A stretch of 64,000 nt of DNA from Streptomyces flaveolus (GCF_014648815.1 NZ_BMRV01000019.1:1-64000); one strand, 5' to 3'. Shown: positions 52,592-61,334, counted from the first letter of the stretch. Notes: generated from the letters alone by a model not told the origin. Numbers and translations are program-made.

Positions 52592-52607
52592 TGTGAAGCA
52601 GGTCACA
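52592..52607 (-). promoter_or_regulatory. Rex (NADH/NAD+ sensor) operator upstream of nuoA
   Basis: TGTGAAGCAGGTCACA is a near-perfect match to the Rex box TGTGAA-N4-TTCACA (one mismatch in the second arm). Rex represses respiratory genes when NADH is low relative to NAD+ and releases DNA as NADH rises. In S. coelicolor the nuo operon is a reported Rex target, which fits. It lies between a possible -10 (TAAGAT, minus strand, about 52629-52624) and the nuoA start, a position suited to repression. Confidence 0.75.
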
Positions 52608-53135
52608 AGCCCAACTGCCTCGCATCTTATGCCCGCCGCTCTGTGATCTGCGACACGGGGTATTGCACAAGCTTTGTGATCTCCACCACCTGACGAAGGA
52701 TCATGAAGTCGGATGAGCGGTGATCTTCACACAAGAAGCGTTCAGCTGATCACCAGAGGTGACAATTTCGCTCGTCGCCGCTGGCCAGAGGGGACGAGCA
52801 ACGGGCGTCTCCATATCAAGATGGTTCGCGTGCATGCAAATTGGTGCTGGACCGGATCTCTTGATAGTGGCTCTCGTTCACACATCGGAGGGAGAGCGGG
52901 GCGCGATGTGGACGCGTGCACGCGTTCACGAGCGTCGCGGACGGCGATCCGCGCGGGGGACGCGGCCACCGGGGGAACCGTTCCGTGACCTCCGCCACAT
53001 TCATGAGAGGCGGCTGAGAACCGGGCTTGGCCAACTGCCTCAACCAGTGGTAAGCGCGGGGCAATTCGGGCGAAACGATCAAAGTCCGTGATCACAGGTG
53101 GGTTACGGAGGGGCCGCAATGTTCGCCAGGACGTC

Positions 53136-53154
53136 AAAAAAGGGCGACACGCCC
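53136..53154 (-). terminator. Minus-strand intrinsic terminator-like element
   Basis: Read on the minus strand, GGGCG/CGCCC with a 3-nt loop (53154-53142) is followed by TTTTTT (53141-53136). No minus-strand gene lies just upstream, so it may shield nuo from antisense transcription, or be part of the leader of the NLP/P60 gene. Confidence 0.4.
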
Positions 53155-53205
53155 GGGATTCGGGGGCCCCATTGAACAACTGTGGCGCAGCACACGTTTC
53201 TTGAA

Positions 53206-53228
53206 GGTATGGAGGAGCTCCTGATACC
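53206..53228 (+). promoter_or_regulatory. Leader hairpin covering a GGAGGAG motif
   Basis: GGTAT (53206-53210) and ATACC (53224-53228) enclose the palindrome AGGAGCTCCT. The only good ribosome-binding-like sequence ahead of the NLP/P60 gene (GGAGGAG) is inside this stem, which could restrain translation. Confidence 0.4.
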
Positions 53229-53238
53229 GGTTGTACCC

Positions 53239-54084
53239 ATGTCCCACACCGCTCACATACGCAGCCACCGGAAGCCCCGCCGCAGCGCGTCGACACTCGC
53301 GATGCGGGCCGGAGTTGCCGGTGGCGTCCTCAGCACCCTGGCAGTGGCCGGGGCGTCGGGTTCGGCGAACGCGGCCGAGCCGGTGACGCAGACCCTCGAA
53401 CTGCCCACCCTGACGGCCGACCTGGCCGCCCAGGTCGCCCAGTCCGCGGACGCCACGCAGCAGGCCGCAGCCAACTACGAGCTGCGCGCCGAGCGTGACG
53501 CGGCCGCCGCCGCCGCGGCCAAGGAGGCCAAGGCGGACCTCGCCGAGGCCAAGAAGAAGGCCGCGGAGGCCAAGAAGAAGGCCGAGGAGGCCGCCCGCAA
53601 GGAGGCCGCCGAGCGCGCTTCCCGTGCCGCCGAGCGCGCCACCCTGAGCGCCTCCGTGGACACCGGCTCGTCGTCCTCGGCCTCGTCCTCGTCCGGTGAG
53701 GCCTCGGTCAGCGTCAGCTCGTCGGCCACCGGTTCGGCCGCCGCCGTCGTCTCCTTCGTCCAGGCCCAGATCGGCGACGCCTACGTCTCCGGCGGCACCG
53801 GCCCCAACTCGTGGGACTGCTCCGGTCTCGTGCAGGCCGCCTTCAAGCAGGTCAACATCGACCTGCCGCGCGTCTCCCAGGACCAGTCGGTCGCCGGCAC
53901 CCAGGTGTCGCTGAGCAACCTGCAGCCGGGCGACATCCTGTACTGGGGTGGCGCGGGCAGCGCGTACCACGTGGGCGTCTACGTCGGCGACGGCATGTTC
54001 GTCGGCGCGCAGAACTCGTCGACGGGCGTCGTGATGAAGCCCCTGTCGTACGACCCGCCGAGCGGTGCGGTGCGCGTGCTCTGA
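53239..54084 (+). CDS. Secreted NlpC/P60 cell-wall endopeptidase
   Basis: 281 aa. A long signal peptide (Arg/Lys-rich start, then AGGVLSTLAVAGASGSANA) is followed by a highly charged Ala/Lys/Glu coiled coil (~85-140, AEAKKKAAEAKKKAEEAA), a Ser-rich linker and a C-terminal NlpC/P60 domain. Catalytic Cys lies in NSWDCSGLVQAAF and catalytic His in SAYHVGVYVGDG. It should cut the D-iGlu-diamino acid bond of peptidoglycan stem peptides. ATG 53239 gives a normal signal peptide; in-frame ATG 53209 and 53182 are alternatives. A hairpin terminator follows. Confidence 0.92.
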   Translation: MSHTAHIRSHRKPRRSASTLAMRAGVAGGVLSTLAVAGASGSANAAEPVTQTLELPTLTADLAAQVAQSADATQQAAANYELRAERDAAAAAAAKEAKADLAEAKKKAAEAKKKAEEAARKEAAERASRAAERATLSASVDTGSSSSASSSSGEASVSVSSSATGSAAAVVSFVQAQIGDAYVSGGTGPNSWDCSGLVQAAFKQVNIDLPRVSQDQSVAGTQVSLSNLQPGDILYWGGAGSAYHVGVYVGDGMFVGAQNSSTGVVMKPLSYDPPSGAVRVL

Positions 54085-54119
54085 CGCTCACGTCCGGACA
54101 CCTCGGACACATCCACACG

Positions 54120-54152
54120 AAAGGCCGCAGCCGCTCGGGGGCTGCGGTCTTT
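54120..54152 (+). terminator. Terminator after the NlpC/P60 gene
   Basis: CCGCAGCC (54125-54132) pairs with GGCTGCGG (54140-54147) over a 7-nt loop, with flanking AAAG/CTTT extending the stem and TCTTTC following. It ends the NlpC/P60 transcript before the deformylase gene. Confidence 0.75.
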
Positions 54153-54243
54153 CGCGCACTCCCGGCGGACGCGGGCCGCTCCTGGGAAGCTCGCAACGGG
54201 CCGGTCCCCCACCGGCCGTTCACGAGACCGAAGGAGAGAACGC

Positions 54244-54873
54244 ATGCCCAGCGTGTTCGTGCAGGGGCGGCACACCGCCTCCTACCCGCCGCTCGCACCG
54301 GAGTCCCGGCGCGGGTCGGTCCGGCGCGTCACCGAGGTCGGCGAAGAGGTGCTGCACAGGCCGTGCCGGGACGTCACCGAGTTCGGGCCCGACCTGGCCG
54401 CGCTCATCGACGACATGTTCCGCACGATGTACGTGGCGGAGGGAGCGGGACTGGCGGCCAATCAGGTCGGGGTGGACCTCCGCCTGTTCGTGTACGACTG
54501 CCCCGACGACGATGGTGTCCGACATGTCGGGCACATCGTCAACCCGGTGCTGGAACCGCTCGACCCGGGCGCGCGGCGGCTGCTCGACGAGGGCGAGGGC
54601 TGCCTGTCGGTACCGGGCGCCGTCATGGCCGTACCGCGCCCCGACCGGGCGGTCGTGCGGGGCCTGGACAGGAACGGCGAGCCGCTCCTCGTCGAGGGCA
54701 CCGGCTACTTCGCCCGCTGCCTCGCCCACGAGACCGACCACGTGAACGGGCACGTCTACCTGGACCGGCTCTCCGCGCGCGACCGGAAGCGGGCGCTGCG
54801 GCAGTCGGCGGACCGGCGCGACGAGGTGTTCGCGCGCCGGGCCGCCAACGCCGCGGCCTTCAGCGGGGCGTGA
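54244..54873 (+). CDS. def: Peptide deformylase
   Basis: 209 aa. All three motifs are present: motif 1 GAGLAANQVG, motif 2 EGCLSVPG (metal Cys), and motif 3 HETDH (metal His pair and catalytic Glu). The enzyme removes the formyl group from nascent proteins. The N-terminal ~30 residues extend beyond the core. Streptomyces usually carries several def genes, so this may not be the main one. ATG 54244 follows AAGGAGAG. It ends directly against the convergent geranylgeranyl-reductase gene (adjacent stop codons). Confidence 0.95.
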   Translation: MPSVFVQGRHTASYPPLAPESRRGSVRRVTEVGEEVLHRPCRDVTEFGPDLAALIDDMFRTMYVAEGAGLAANQVGVDLRLFVYDCPDDDGVRHVGHIVNPVLEPLDPGARRLLDEGEGCLSVPGAVMAVPRPDRAVVRGLDRNGEPLLVEGTGYFARCLAHETDHVNGHVYLDRLSARDRKRALRQSADRRDEVFARRAANAAAFSGA

Positions 54874-56157
54874 TCACGCCTTCGGGGCCACCTTGCTCAG
54901 TCCGTTGATGATGCGGTCCATCGCGTCGCCGCCCGTCGGGTCCGTCAGGTTGGCGAGCATCTTCAGGGTGAACTTCATCAGGATCGGGTGGGTGAGGCCG
55001 CGCTGGGTCGCGATCTGCATGACCTTCGGGTTGCCGATGAGCTTCACGAAGGCGCGGCCCAGCGAGTAGTAGCCGCCGTAGGTGTCCTTCAGGACGCGCG
55101 GGTAGCGCTGGAGGGCGATCTCCCGCTGGGCCGGCGTGGCCCGCGCGTGTGCCTGGACGATGACGTCGGCGGCGATCTGGCCGGACTCCATGGCGTAGGC
55201 GATGCCCTCGCCGTTGAAGGGGTTCACCAGGCCGCCGGCGTCGCCGACCAGGAGCAGGCCCTTGGTGTAGTGGGGCTGGCGGTTGAAGGCCATGGGCAGG
55301 GCGGCGCCGCGGATCGGGCCGGTCATGTTGTCCGGGGTGTAGCCCCAGTCCTCCGGCATGGACGCGCACCAGGCCTTCAGCACCTCCCGCCAGTCCAGCT
55401 CCTTGAAGGAGGCGGAGGTGTTCAGCACGCCCAGGCCGACGTTCGACGTGCCGTCGCCCATGCCGAAGATCCAGCCGTAGCCCGGCAGGAGGCGGTCCTG
55501 GGCGCCGCGGCGGTCCCACAGCTCCAGCCAGGACTCCAGGTAGTCGTCGTCGTGGCGCGGCGAGGTGAAGTACGTGCGGACCGCGACGCCCATCGGGCGG
55601 TCCTCGCGGCGGTGCAGACCCATCGCCAGGGACAGCCGCGTGGAGTTGCCGTCGGCGGCCACGACCAGCGGCGCGTGGAAGGTGACCTCCCGCTTCTCCT
55701 CCCCCAGCTTCGCGTGCACGCCGGTGATGCGGCCCGTGCGGTCGTCGACGACCGGGGCGCCGACGTTGCAGCGCTCGTAGAGGCGGGCGCCCGCCTTCTG
55801 CGCCTGCCGGGCGAGCTGCTCGTCGAAGTCGTCGCGCTTGCGGACGAGTCCGTAGTCGGGGAAGGAGGCCAGATCCGGCCAGTCCAGCTGGAGCCGCGAG
55901 CCGCCGCCGATGATGCGCAGGCCCTTGTTGCGCAGCCAGCCGGCCTCCTCGGAGATGTCGATGCCCATCGCCACGAGCTGCTTGGTCGCGCGCGGGGTGA
56001 GTCCGTCGCCGCAGACCTTCTCCCGCGGGAACGCGGTCTTCTCCAGCAGGAGGACGTCGAGTCCGGCCTTGGCCAGGTAGTACGCGGTGGTGGAGCCGGC
56101 TGGCCCCGCGCCCACGACGATCACATCGGCGGTGTTGTCGGAGAGGGGCTCGGTCAC
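54874..56157 (-). CDS. Geranylgeranyl-reductase-family flavoprotein
   Basis: 427 aa FAD-dependent isoprenoid reductase. The dinucleotide motif GAGPAGSTTAYYLAKAG starts at ~residue 16, FPREKVCGDGLTPRA matches the family covering loop, and LLVGDAGGLVNPFNGEGIAYAM is the second FAD contact. Family members saturate double bonds in prenyl chains: chlorophyll/archaeal lipids, or menaquinone tails (MenJ of Mycobacterium). Streptomyces make partly hydrogenated MK-9, and MenG and MqnC lie within 10 kb, so menaquinone tail reduction is the best guess. It is divergent from a GNAT gene. Confidence 0.88.
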   Translation of the reverse strand: MTEPLSDNTADVIVVGAGPAGSTTAYYLAKAGLDVLLLEKTAFPREKVCGDGLTPRATKQLVAMGIDISEEAGWLRNKGLRIIGGGSRLQLDWPDLASFPDYGLVRKRDDFDEQLARQAQKAGARLYERCNVGAPVVDDRTGRITGVHAKLGEEKREVTFHAPLVVAADGNSTRLSLAMGLHRREDRPMGVAVRTYFTSPRHDDDYLESWLELWDRRGAQDRLLPGYGWIFGMGDGTSNVGLGVLNTSASFKELDWREVLKAWCASMPEDWGYTPDNMTGPIRGAALPMAFNRQPHYTKGLLLVGDAGGLVNPFNGEGIAYAMESGQIAADVIVQAHARATPAQREIALQRYPRVLKDTYGGYYSLGRAFVKLIGNPKVMQIATQRGLTHPILMKFTLKMLANLTDPTGGDAMDRIINGLSKVAPKA

Positions 56158-56257
56158 GGCGGGATCTCCCCAGAGTTTCGAAAATCTGCGTGCCGACGGG
56201 CACTGGACATGGGCAGTCTATTCAGCGTCACCGATCACCCGGCTGAAGGGCTGCCCC

Positions 56258-56764
56258 GTGAACCGAGCTCTGCCTGTCGTACGGCTGCGCGTCCCCACCG
56301 ACGAGGACGCCGTCGCCTGGCACCGGGTCTTCGACCACCCGGACGTCATGGAGTTCCACGGCGGGAGGTCCGCGGAACTGTCCGTCTACGAGGAGCTCAC
56401 CGCCCGCCAGCGCCGGCACGACGCCGAACACGGCTTCTGCCTGTGGACCATGGTGGACGAGTCCGGGCAGGTCATCGGCTTCACCGGCGCCCAGCCGTGG
56501 CCGGGCGACTGGGGCCCCAAGGGCGAGATCGAGATCGGCTGGCGGCTCGGGCGGGAGCACTGGGGCAAGGGGTACGTCACGGCGGCGGCCCGGCAGACCC
56601 TGGAGCGGGTGCGCTCGGCGGGCGTGGCGGAGGTGGTGGCGATGGTCAACGCCCGCAACGCGCGGTCCATCGCGGTCACGGAGCGGCTGGGCATGCGGCT
56701 CGCCGAGGTCTTCACGACCCCGGCGACGGAGCAGCAGGGGCACTGCTACCGGCTCAATCTCTGA
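56258..56764 (+). CDS. GNAT acetyltransferase (RimJ/RimL type)
   Basis: 168 aa. LRVPTDEDAVAWHRVFDHPD opens the domain as in RimJ/RimL proteins. EIEIGWRLGREHWGKGYVTAAARQTLE carries the acetyl-CoA pyrophosphate loop (R-x-x-W-G-K-G), and VNARNARSIAVTERLGMR completes the fold. It acetylates an unknown amine, antibiotic or protein N-terminus. GTG 56258 has GAAGGG upstream; longer in-frame starts overlap the divergent gene. Confidence 0.9.
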   Translation: MNRALPVVRLRVPTDEDAVAWHRVFDHPDVMEFHGGRSAELSVYEELTARQRRHDAEHGFCLWTMVDESGQVIGFTGAQPWPGDWGPKGEIEIGWRLGREHWGKGYVTAAARQTLERVRSAGVAEVVAMVNARNARSIAVTERLGMRLAEVFTTPATEQQGHCYRLNL

Positions 56765-56856
56765 CACCGCGGGACGGAGTGTCGCAGTCGGCGACGTGAC
56801 GCTTCCGGGCGGTGCGCGGCGGAGTTACTGTGCCCGTACCGCTGGGGGTGACGCCC

Positions 56857-57201
56857 GTGCGCCTGACATCGAAGACACCCGACGTGTGCGTGCCGCACCT
56901 GGTCGGCCTGATGGCCGTGGACGCGGACGAGGTGGCGCGGGGACAGGGCCTGTCCCTCACCTCGCCGGACCGGCCCGACCTCCGCCTCGCCGTCGTCGAC
57001 CACGTCGTGCGCCAGTACCCGCCGCCGGGCGCCCGGGTGCCGCGGGAGTCGAGGGTGTACGTGTGGTTCGACTTCGGGGAGGGCGAGGACGGCGGGGGCA
57101 TCCGCGAGCCGCGCGTGCCCGGCCCGCCCCGCGGCGGGCTCCGGCGAGAGTCGGCCGAACCGGGCGGGACACCCCGCTTCGTGCTGCTCGGCCGCCCCTG
57201 A
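56857..57201 (+). CDS. Small PASTA-like domain protein
   Basis: About 114 aa. VPHLVGLMAVDADEVARGQGLSL ... VVDHVVRQYPPPGARVPRESRVYVWF fits a PASTA domain: a 'V-P-x-L-x-G' start and 'Q-x-P-x-P-G' before the last strand. There is no signal peptide or transmembrane segment, which is odd because PASTA domains normally bind peptidoglycan outside the cell. The tail is Gly/Pro/Arg-rich. GTG 56857 has GGGGG 8 nt upstream; GTG 56848 and 56830 are alternatives. Convergent with menG, 12 bp apart. Confidence 0.75.
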   Translation: MRLTSKTPDVCVPHLVGLMAVDADEVARGQGLSLTSPDRPDLRLAVVDHVVRQYPPPGARVPRESRVYVWFDFGEGEDGGGIREPRVPGPPRGGLRRESAEPGGTPRFVLLGRP

Positions 57202-57213
57202 GGCGCGTGCCGC

Positions 57214-57909
57214 TCAGCTCTCCTTGAAGCCCCGGTGCAGCGCCACGACGCCGCCCGTCAGGTTCCGGTGCGCCACCTTCGACCAGCCGGCCTTCCGCAG
57301 CCGCTCCGCCAGGGCCGCCTGGTCGGGCCAGGCGCGGATGGACTCGGCGAGGTAGACGTAGGCGTCCGGGTTGGACGACACCGCGCGGGCCACCGGCGGC
57401 AGGGCGCGCATCAGGTACTCGGTGTACACGGTGCGGAACGGCGCCCAGGTCGGGTGCGAGAACTCGCAGATCACGACCCGGCCGCCGGGGCGTGTCACCC
57501 GGTACATCTCGCGCAGCGCCGCGTCCGTGTCCTGCACGTTGCGCAGCCCGAAGGAGATGGTGACCGCGTCGAACACGTCGTCCCGGAACGGCAGCCGCGT
57601 GGCGTCGCCCGCGGTGAACGGCATCCAGGGGTGCCGCTGCTTGCCCACCTGGAGCATGCCCAGGGAGAAGTCGCAGGGGACCACGTAGGCACCGGCGCGG
57701 GCGAAGGGCTGGGACGAGGTCGCCGTGCCGGCGGCGAGGTCGAGGACCTTCTGCGCGGGCCGGGCGTCGACGGCTCTGGCGACCTCCTTGCGCCACGCCC
57801 GGTCCTGGCCGAGCGAGAGCACGGTGTTCGTCAGGTCGTACCGTTCCGCGACGTGGTCGAACATCGAGGCGACTTCGTGCGGCTGCTTGTTCAGGGAGGC
57901 GCGGGTCAC
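57214..57909 (-). CDS. menG: Demethylmenaquinone methyltransferase
   Basis: 231 aa UbiE/MenG family SAM-dependent C-methyltransferase. ASMFDHVAERYDLTNTVLSL and the SAM motif VLDLAAGTATSS are typical; ISFGLRNVQDTDAALREMYR and VTRPGGRVVICEFSHPTW follow. It performs the last step of menaquinone synthesis. GTG 57909 is the family start, but no clear ribosome site precedes it. It is 23 bp downstream of the acyltransferase gene, though functionally unrelated. Menaquinone is the expected electron acceptor for the complex I encoded nearby. Confidence 0.95.
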   Translation of the reverse strand: MTRASLNKQPHEVASMFDHVAERYDLTNTVLSLGQDRAWRKEVARAVDARPAQKVLDLAAGTATSSQPFARAGAYVVPCDFSLGMLQVGKQRHPWMPFTAGDATRLPFRDDVFDAVTISFGLRNVQDTDAALREMYRVTRPGGRVVICEFSHPTWAPFRTVYTEYLMRALPPVARAVSSNPDAYVYLAESIRAWPDQAALAERLRKAGWSKVAHRNLTGGVVALHRGFKES

Positions 57910-57932
57910 GGGCCCATTGTTGCAGGGCCGGG

Positions 57933-59066
57933 TCACGGCACGAGCCTCGGCCTCTTCCGCGCGGCGACATCCTCCACCCAGCCGAACAGGACGACCGACA
58001 CCGCGATCAGGACCCAGCCGACGCCCAGCAGGAACCACTGGCTGTCCAGCGGCAGATGTGCCTCGAACGCCGGTACGCCCCACAAGCGGTCGATCAGCGG
58101 CACCGCGAGGACGAGCGCGAGTTCGTGCCAGAGGTAGATCGTCACCGCACGGGCGTTGAAGACGGTCACCAGCCGGTCCAGGCGCCGGAAGCGGGCCAGT
58201 CCGGCGAAGTCGGTGCCGAACCGTGCCTTCGTGTACATCAGCAGTGTCACGAACCCCGCCGACCAGAGGGCCTGCGCCAGCGGGATGTCGTCGAGGTCGT
58301 AGGTGCCGTACTCGCCCTGGTGCGCGAACGCGTACCACCCGCCGTACGCCAGCGCGGCGAGCGCGGGCAGGGCGACGGCGGCCGGCTTCAGCCGCCCCAG
58401 CACGCCCTCGTGGTGCGCGAAGCCGAGCAGCCAGCAGAAGAGGAACGTGGCGAGGTCGGTGAGGGCGCTGCCGAAGCGGCCGTCCGGCGGCTGCCAGACG
58501 TACCGGAGCACGACGGCGGGGACGAGCGACAGCACCAGGACGGGCACGGGCGCCGCCCGGAACACCCGCAGCAGCAGCGGCGAGAGGAGGACGAACCACA
58601 GGTAGGTCCGCAGATACCAGAGGATCTCCCAGGCCTGCTCGCCCCAGGCGTTGCCCGGCGGGTCGCCGAGCGGCACGATCCAGTAGACGGCCTGCCACCC
58701 CGGCATCCAGCCGTGCACCAGCATCGCGCCGGTCACGAACAGGCCCCAGCACCAGAACGGCGGCAGCAGGCGCCGCAGCCGGCCGCGGATCACCGCCGGG
58801 GCCGGGCGCCGCAGCGACCGGGCCATCAGGGTGCCGGCCAGGCCGAACATGATGCCCATCGAGGGGAAGACCAGCCCGGCCCAGGGCCAGCCGAAGGCGT
58901 GGTACGCGACGACCCGGACCAGGGCGACGGCGCGCAGGGTGTCGAAGTAGCGGTCCCGGCCCGCCGCCGGGCCGCCCCCGGGGGCACGGCGCACGGCGTC
59001 CCCGGCCCCCGTCTCCCCGGTCACCGCCGGAGCGCGCCGCGCCGTCCCCTTGCTGTGCGCCCCCAT
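57933..59066 (-). CDS. Acyltransferase 3 family membrane protein
   Basis: 377 aa with about ten transmembrane segments. The N-terminal YFDTLRAVALVRVVAYHAFGW carries the conserved R-x-x-x-x-x-R-x-x-x-x-x-H pattern of acyltransferase 3 proteins, and ARAVTIYLWHELALVLAVP is the late conserved helix. These enzymes move acyl groups (often acetyl) across the membrane onto surface glycans. Its start overlaps the stop of the NodB-GT2 gene (TGATG), so it likely acylates that polymer. A Pro/Ala-rich cytoplasmic N-terminus of ~35 residues precedes the core. Confidence 0.88.
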   Translation of the reverse strand: MGAHSKGTARRAPAVTGETGAGDAVRRAPGGGPAAGRDRYFDTLRAVALVRVVAYHAFGWPWAGLVFPSMGIMFGLAGTLMARSLRRPAPAVIRGRLRRLLPPFWCWGLFVTGAMLVHGWMPGWQAVYWIVPLGDPPGNAWGEQAWEILWYLRTYLWFVLLSPLLLRVFRAAPVPVLVLSLVPAVVLRYVWQPPDGRFGSALTDLATFLFCWLLGFAHHEGVLGRLKPAAVALPALAALAYGGWYAFAHQGEYGTYDLDDIPLAQALWSAGFVTLLMYTKARFGTDFAGLARFRRLDRLVTVFNARAVTIYLWHELALVLAVPLIDRLWGVPAFEAHLPLDSQWFLLGVGWVLIAVSVVLFGWVEDVAARKRPRLVP

Positions 59067-61315
59067 CACCCGTTCCCCGCCGGCGTTCCCACCTCGCCCG
59101 TCCGCTTGAGTTTCTGCCAGCGCAGCCGGCCGCCGGTGAGGGCGGTGACGCAGGAGTGGATGAGGACCAGGTACATCATCTGCCGGTACGCCAGCTGCTG
59201 GAGCGGCATCATCAGCAGGTACCGGTACTTCTCCCGGTCGAGCCGGAAGGCGTAGGCCGCGCACAGGAGCTGCACGCCCAGCACCGCCAGCCACGCGAGG
59301 AGCGCCGCCCGGAAGTCGATGAAGATCATCGAGTAGAGGGTGAAGACGTCGATGAGCGGGGCGAAGACCGGCGTGACGACCTGGAAGAGCACGACCAGCG
59401 GCATGCCGACCCGCCCGAAGCGCCCCGAGGGCCCCCTGTCCGTCAGCGACCCGCGGTGCTTCCACAGGGCCTGCATGGTGCCGTAGGACCAGCGGTAGCG
59501 CTGCGACCAGAGCTGCTTCAGGGAGCCCGGCGCCTCGGTCCAGGCCCGCGCGTGCTCCTGGTAGACGACCCGCCACCCGGCGCGGTGCAGGGCGATGGTG
59601 ATGTCGGTGTCCTCGGCGAGGGTGTCCTCGCTCATGCCGCCGGCCTCCAGCACCGCGTCCCGCCGGAAGGCACCGATCGCGCCGGGGATGGTCGGCATGC
59701 AGCGCAGCAGGTCGTACATGCGCCGGTCGAGGTTGAAGCCCATCACGTACTCGATGTGCTGCCAGGCCCCGATGAGGGTGCGCCGGTTGCCGACCTTGGC
59801 GTTGCCCGCGACCGCGCCGACGCCGGGGTCGGCGAAGGGCTGCACGAGGTGCCGTACGGTGTCCGGCTCGAAGACGGTGTCGCCGTCCATCATCACGACG
59901 ATGTCGTACCGGGCGTGGCGGACACCGTTGTTGAGGGCGGCGGGCTTGCCGGCGTTGGCCTGCCGGACGACCCGGACGTTGGGCAGGCCGAGGGACTCGG
60001 CGATCTCGGCCGTGCCGTCGGTCGACCCGTCGTCCACGACGACGATCTCGATCGGGTGGGTGCTGCGCGCCAGCGACCGGAGGGTGTTGGCTATGCACTC
60101 CTTCTCGTTGTACGCCGGGACGATCACGCTCACCGGCCCGGTGACGGGTGGTCCCCAGCTGAAGCGGCGTCGGTTGCGTTTCCGGTGGTGGCGGCGGGCG
60201 AGGATCAGCATCATCCCGAAGCGGCCCATCACGGCGACGCCGACGACCATGAGCCCGACCGACAGAGCCGGCACGGTCCACTCGGCGACCGCGACGGCCG
60301 CGACGAGCGCCTTGCCCTCGTACAGGGTCGTGCCGGTGGCCCGGTGGTGGGCGGCCTGGAGGCCGCCGCCCCCGGCGCCGGACGCCTGGGCGGCGGGCCC
60401 GCCGGAGGGCTGCTGCCCGGCCTGCTGATCGGCCATGGCGCCGCTGATGGTGGTGAAGGTGTATCCCTTCGCCTTCATCTTCGCGATGTACTTCGGCAGC
60501 GCCTCGATCGTCTGCGACCGCTCGCCGCCCGCGTCGTGGAAGAGGACGGAGGCGCCCTCGTCGTCCTCCGGCGTGGCCCAGTCGACGATCTCCGAGACGC
60601 CGGGCCGCTTCCAGTCGTCGCTGTCGGTGTCGATGAAGACGCTGGTGTAGCCGTCCTCGCCGAGCTTCTCGTAGACGGGCCAGCTGTAGTTGTCGATGGC
60701 ATCGGTCTGCGAGGAGTACGGCGCGCGGAACAGCGTGGTGGTGATGCCGGCCGCGCCCGCGAGGGCGAGCTGGGTCTGCTCGATCTCGCGCGTGACGCGG
60801 GCCTCGCTCTGGTAGGACAGGTCGATGTGGGTGAAGGTGTGGACACCCACCTCGTTGCCCTGCTCGACCATGTCCTCCACGATGTCCGGATAGCGCGAGA
60901 CCATGGAGCCGACCAGGAAGAACGTGCCGGGCACGTCGTACTTCTCCAGGATCTCCAGCACCTGCGGTGTCCAGGTCGGGTCCGGGCCGTCGTCGAAGGT
61001 CAGCGCGATCGTCTTGTCCGGGACGGAGACCGTGGTGGCCTGTCCGCCGCGGAAGGTGAGGATCGGCCCGCCGTCGAGGACGTCGTCCGGTACGTCGCTC
61101 GCGCTCGCCCCGGTGCGCACGCGCTGGTCGCCGCCGACCTCCGCGCGCAGATAGCCGTCGAGGAGCATCACGCAGGTCAGCGCGAGCAGGAGCAGCAGGG
61201 CGAGGAGCACCCGCGGTCGTTGCAGGGCGGCGGCCCGGCCGGCGGCCCGCTCGATCCTGGTGGGGGCCCGTCGGCGGCCCCGTGCGGGCGGGGTGGGGGG
61301 TGTGGTCGTGGTCAT
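59066..61315 (-). CDS. Bifunctional NodB deacetylase - processive GT2 polysaccharide synthase
   Basis: 749 aa. After a cytoplasmic N-terminus and one transmembrane segment (~36-54), residues ~100-310 are an extracytoplasmic NodB (CE4) domain: IALTFDDGPDPTW, VGVHTFTHIDLS, FRAPYSS. A second membrane segment (~365-385) leads to a GT2 domain with VSVIVPAYNEKECI, DDGSTDGT, MMDGDTVFEPD, EDTDITIAL and the processive-synthase motif QRYRW, then C-terminal membrane helices. This combination is expected to polymerise a GlcNAc-type glycan and deacetylate it as it emerges, like a fused NodC/NodB or PgaC/PgaB. ATG 61315 lies 19 bp after a small membrane gene. Confidence 0.9.
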   Translation of the reverse strand: MTTTTPPTPPARGRRRAPTRIERAAGRAAALQRPRVLLALLLLLALTCVMLLDGYLRAEVGGDQRVRTGASASDVPDDVLDGGPILTFRGGQATTVSVPDKTIALTFDDGPDPTWTPQVLEILEKYDVPGTFFLVGSMVSRYPDIVEDMVEQGNEVGVHTFTHIDLSYQSEARVTREIEQTQLALAGAAGITTTLFRAPYSSQTDAIDNYSWPVYEKLGEDGYTSVFIDTDSDDWKRPGVSEIVDWATPEDDEGASVLFHDAGGERSQTIEALPKYIAKMKAKGYTFTTISGAMADQQAGQQPSGGPAAQASGAGGGGLQAAHHRATGTTLYEGKALVAAVAVAEWTVPALSVGLMVVGVAVMGRFGMMLILARRHHRKRNRRRFSWGPPVTGPVSVIVPAYNEKECIANTLRSLARSTHPIEIVVVDDGSTDGTAEIAESLGLPNVRVVRQANAGKPAALNNGVRHARYDIVVMMDGDTVFEPDTVRHLVQPFADPGVGAVAGNAKVGNRRTLIGAWQHIEYVMGFNLDRRMYDLLRCMPTIPGAIGAFRRDAVLEAGGMSEDTLAEDTDITIALHRAGWRVVYQEHARAWTEAPGSLKQLWSQRYRWSYGTMQALWKHRGSLTDRGPSGRFGRVGMPLVVLFQVVTPVFAPLIDVFTLYSMIFIDFRAALLAWLAVLGVQLLCAAYAFRLDREKYRYLLMMPLQQLAYRQMMYLVLIHSCVTALTGGRLRWQKLKRTGEVGTPAGNG

Positions 61316-61334
61316 GGCTGTGGCGGCGTCCCGG

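Larger units (their letters stand above)
52608..53238. other. Long divergent leader region nuoA / NLP-P60
   Basis: No gene is apparent in ~630 bp. Besides the Rex box there are further dyads: CACAAGCTTTGTG (52666-52678), GTGATCTTCAC (52720-52730) and GTGATCAC (53088-53095). TGTGATCT is repeated near 52641 and 52674. This density suggests several regulators or promoters. A minus-strand hairpin plus T-run lies at 53136-53154 and a leader hairpin at 53206-53228. Confidence 0.55.

Noticed and set aside
53088..53095. GTGATCAC as a Crp site
   Set aside because: The half-sites abut with no 6-nt spacer, so it does not fit Crp; it may be another operator or chance.
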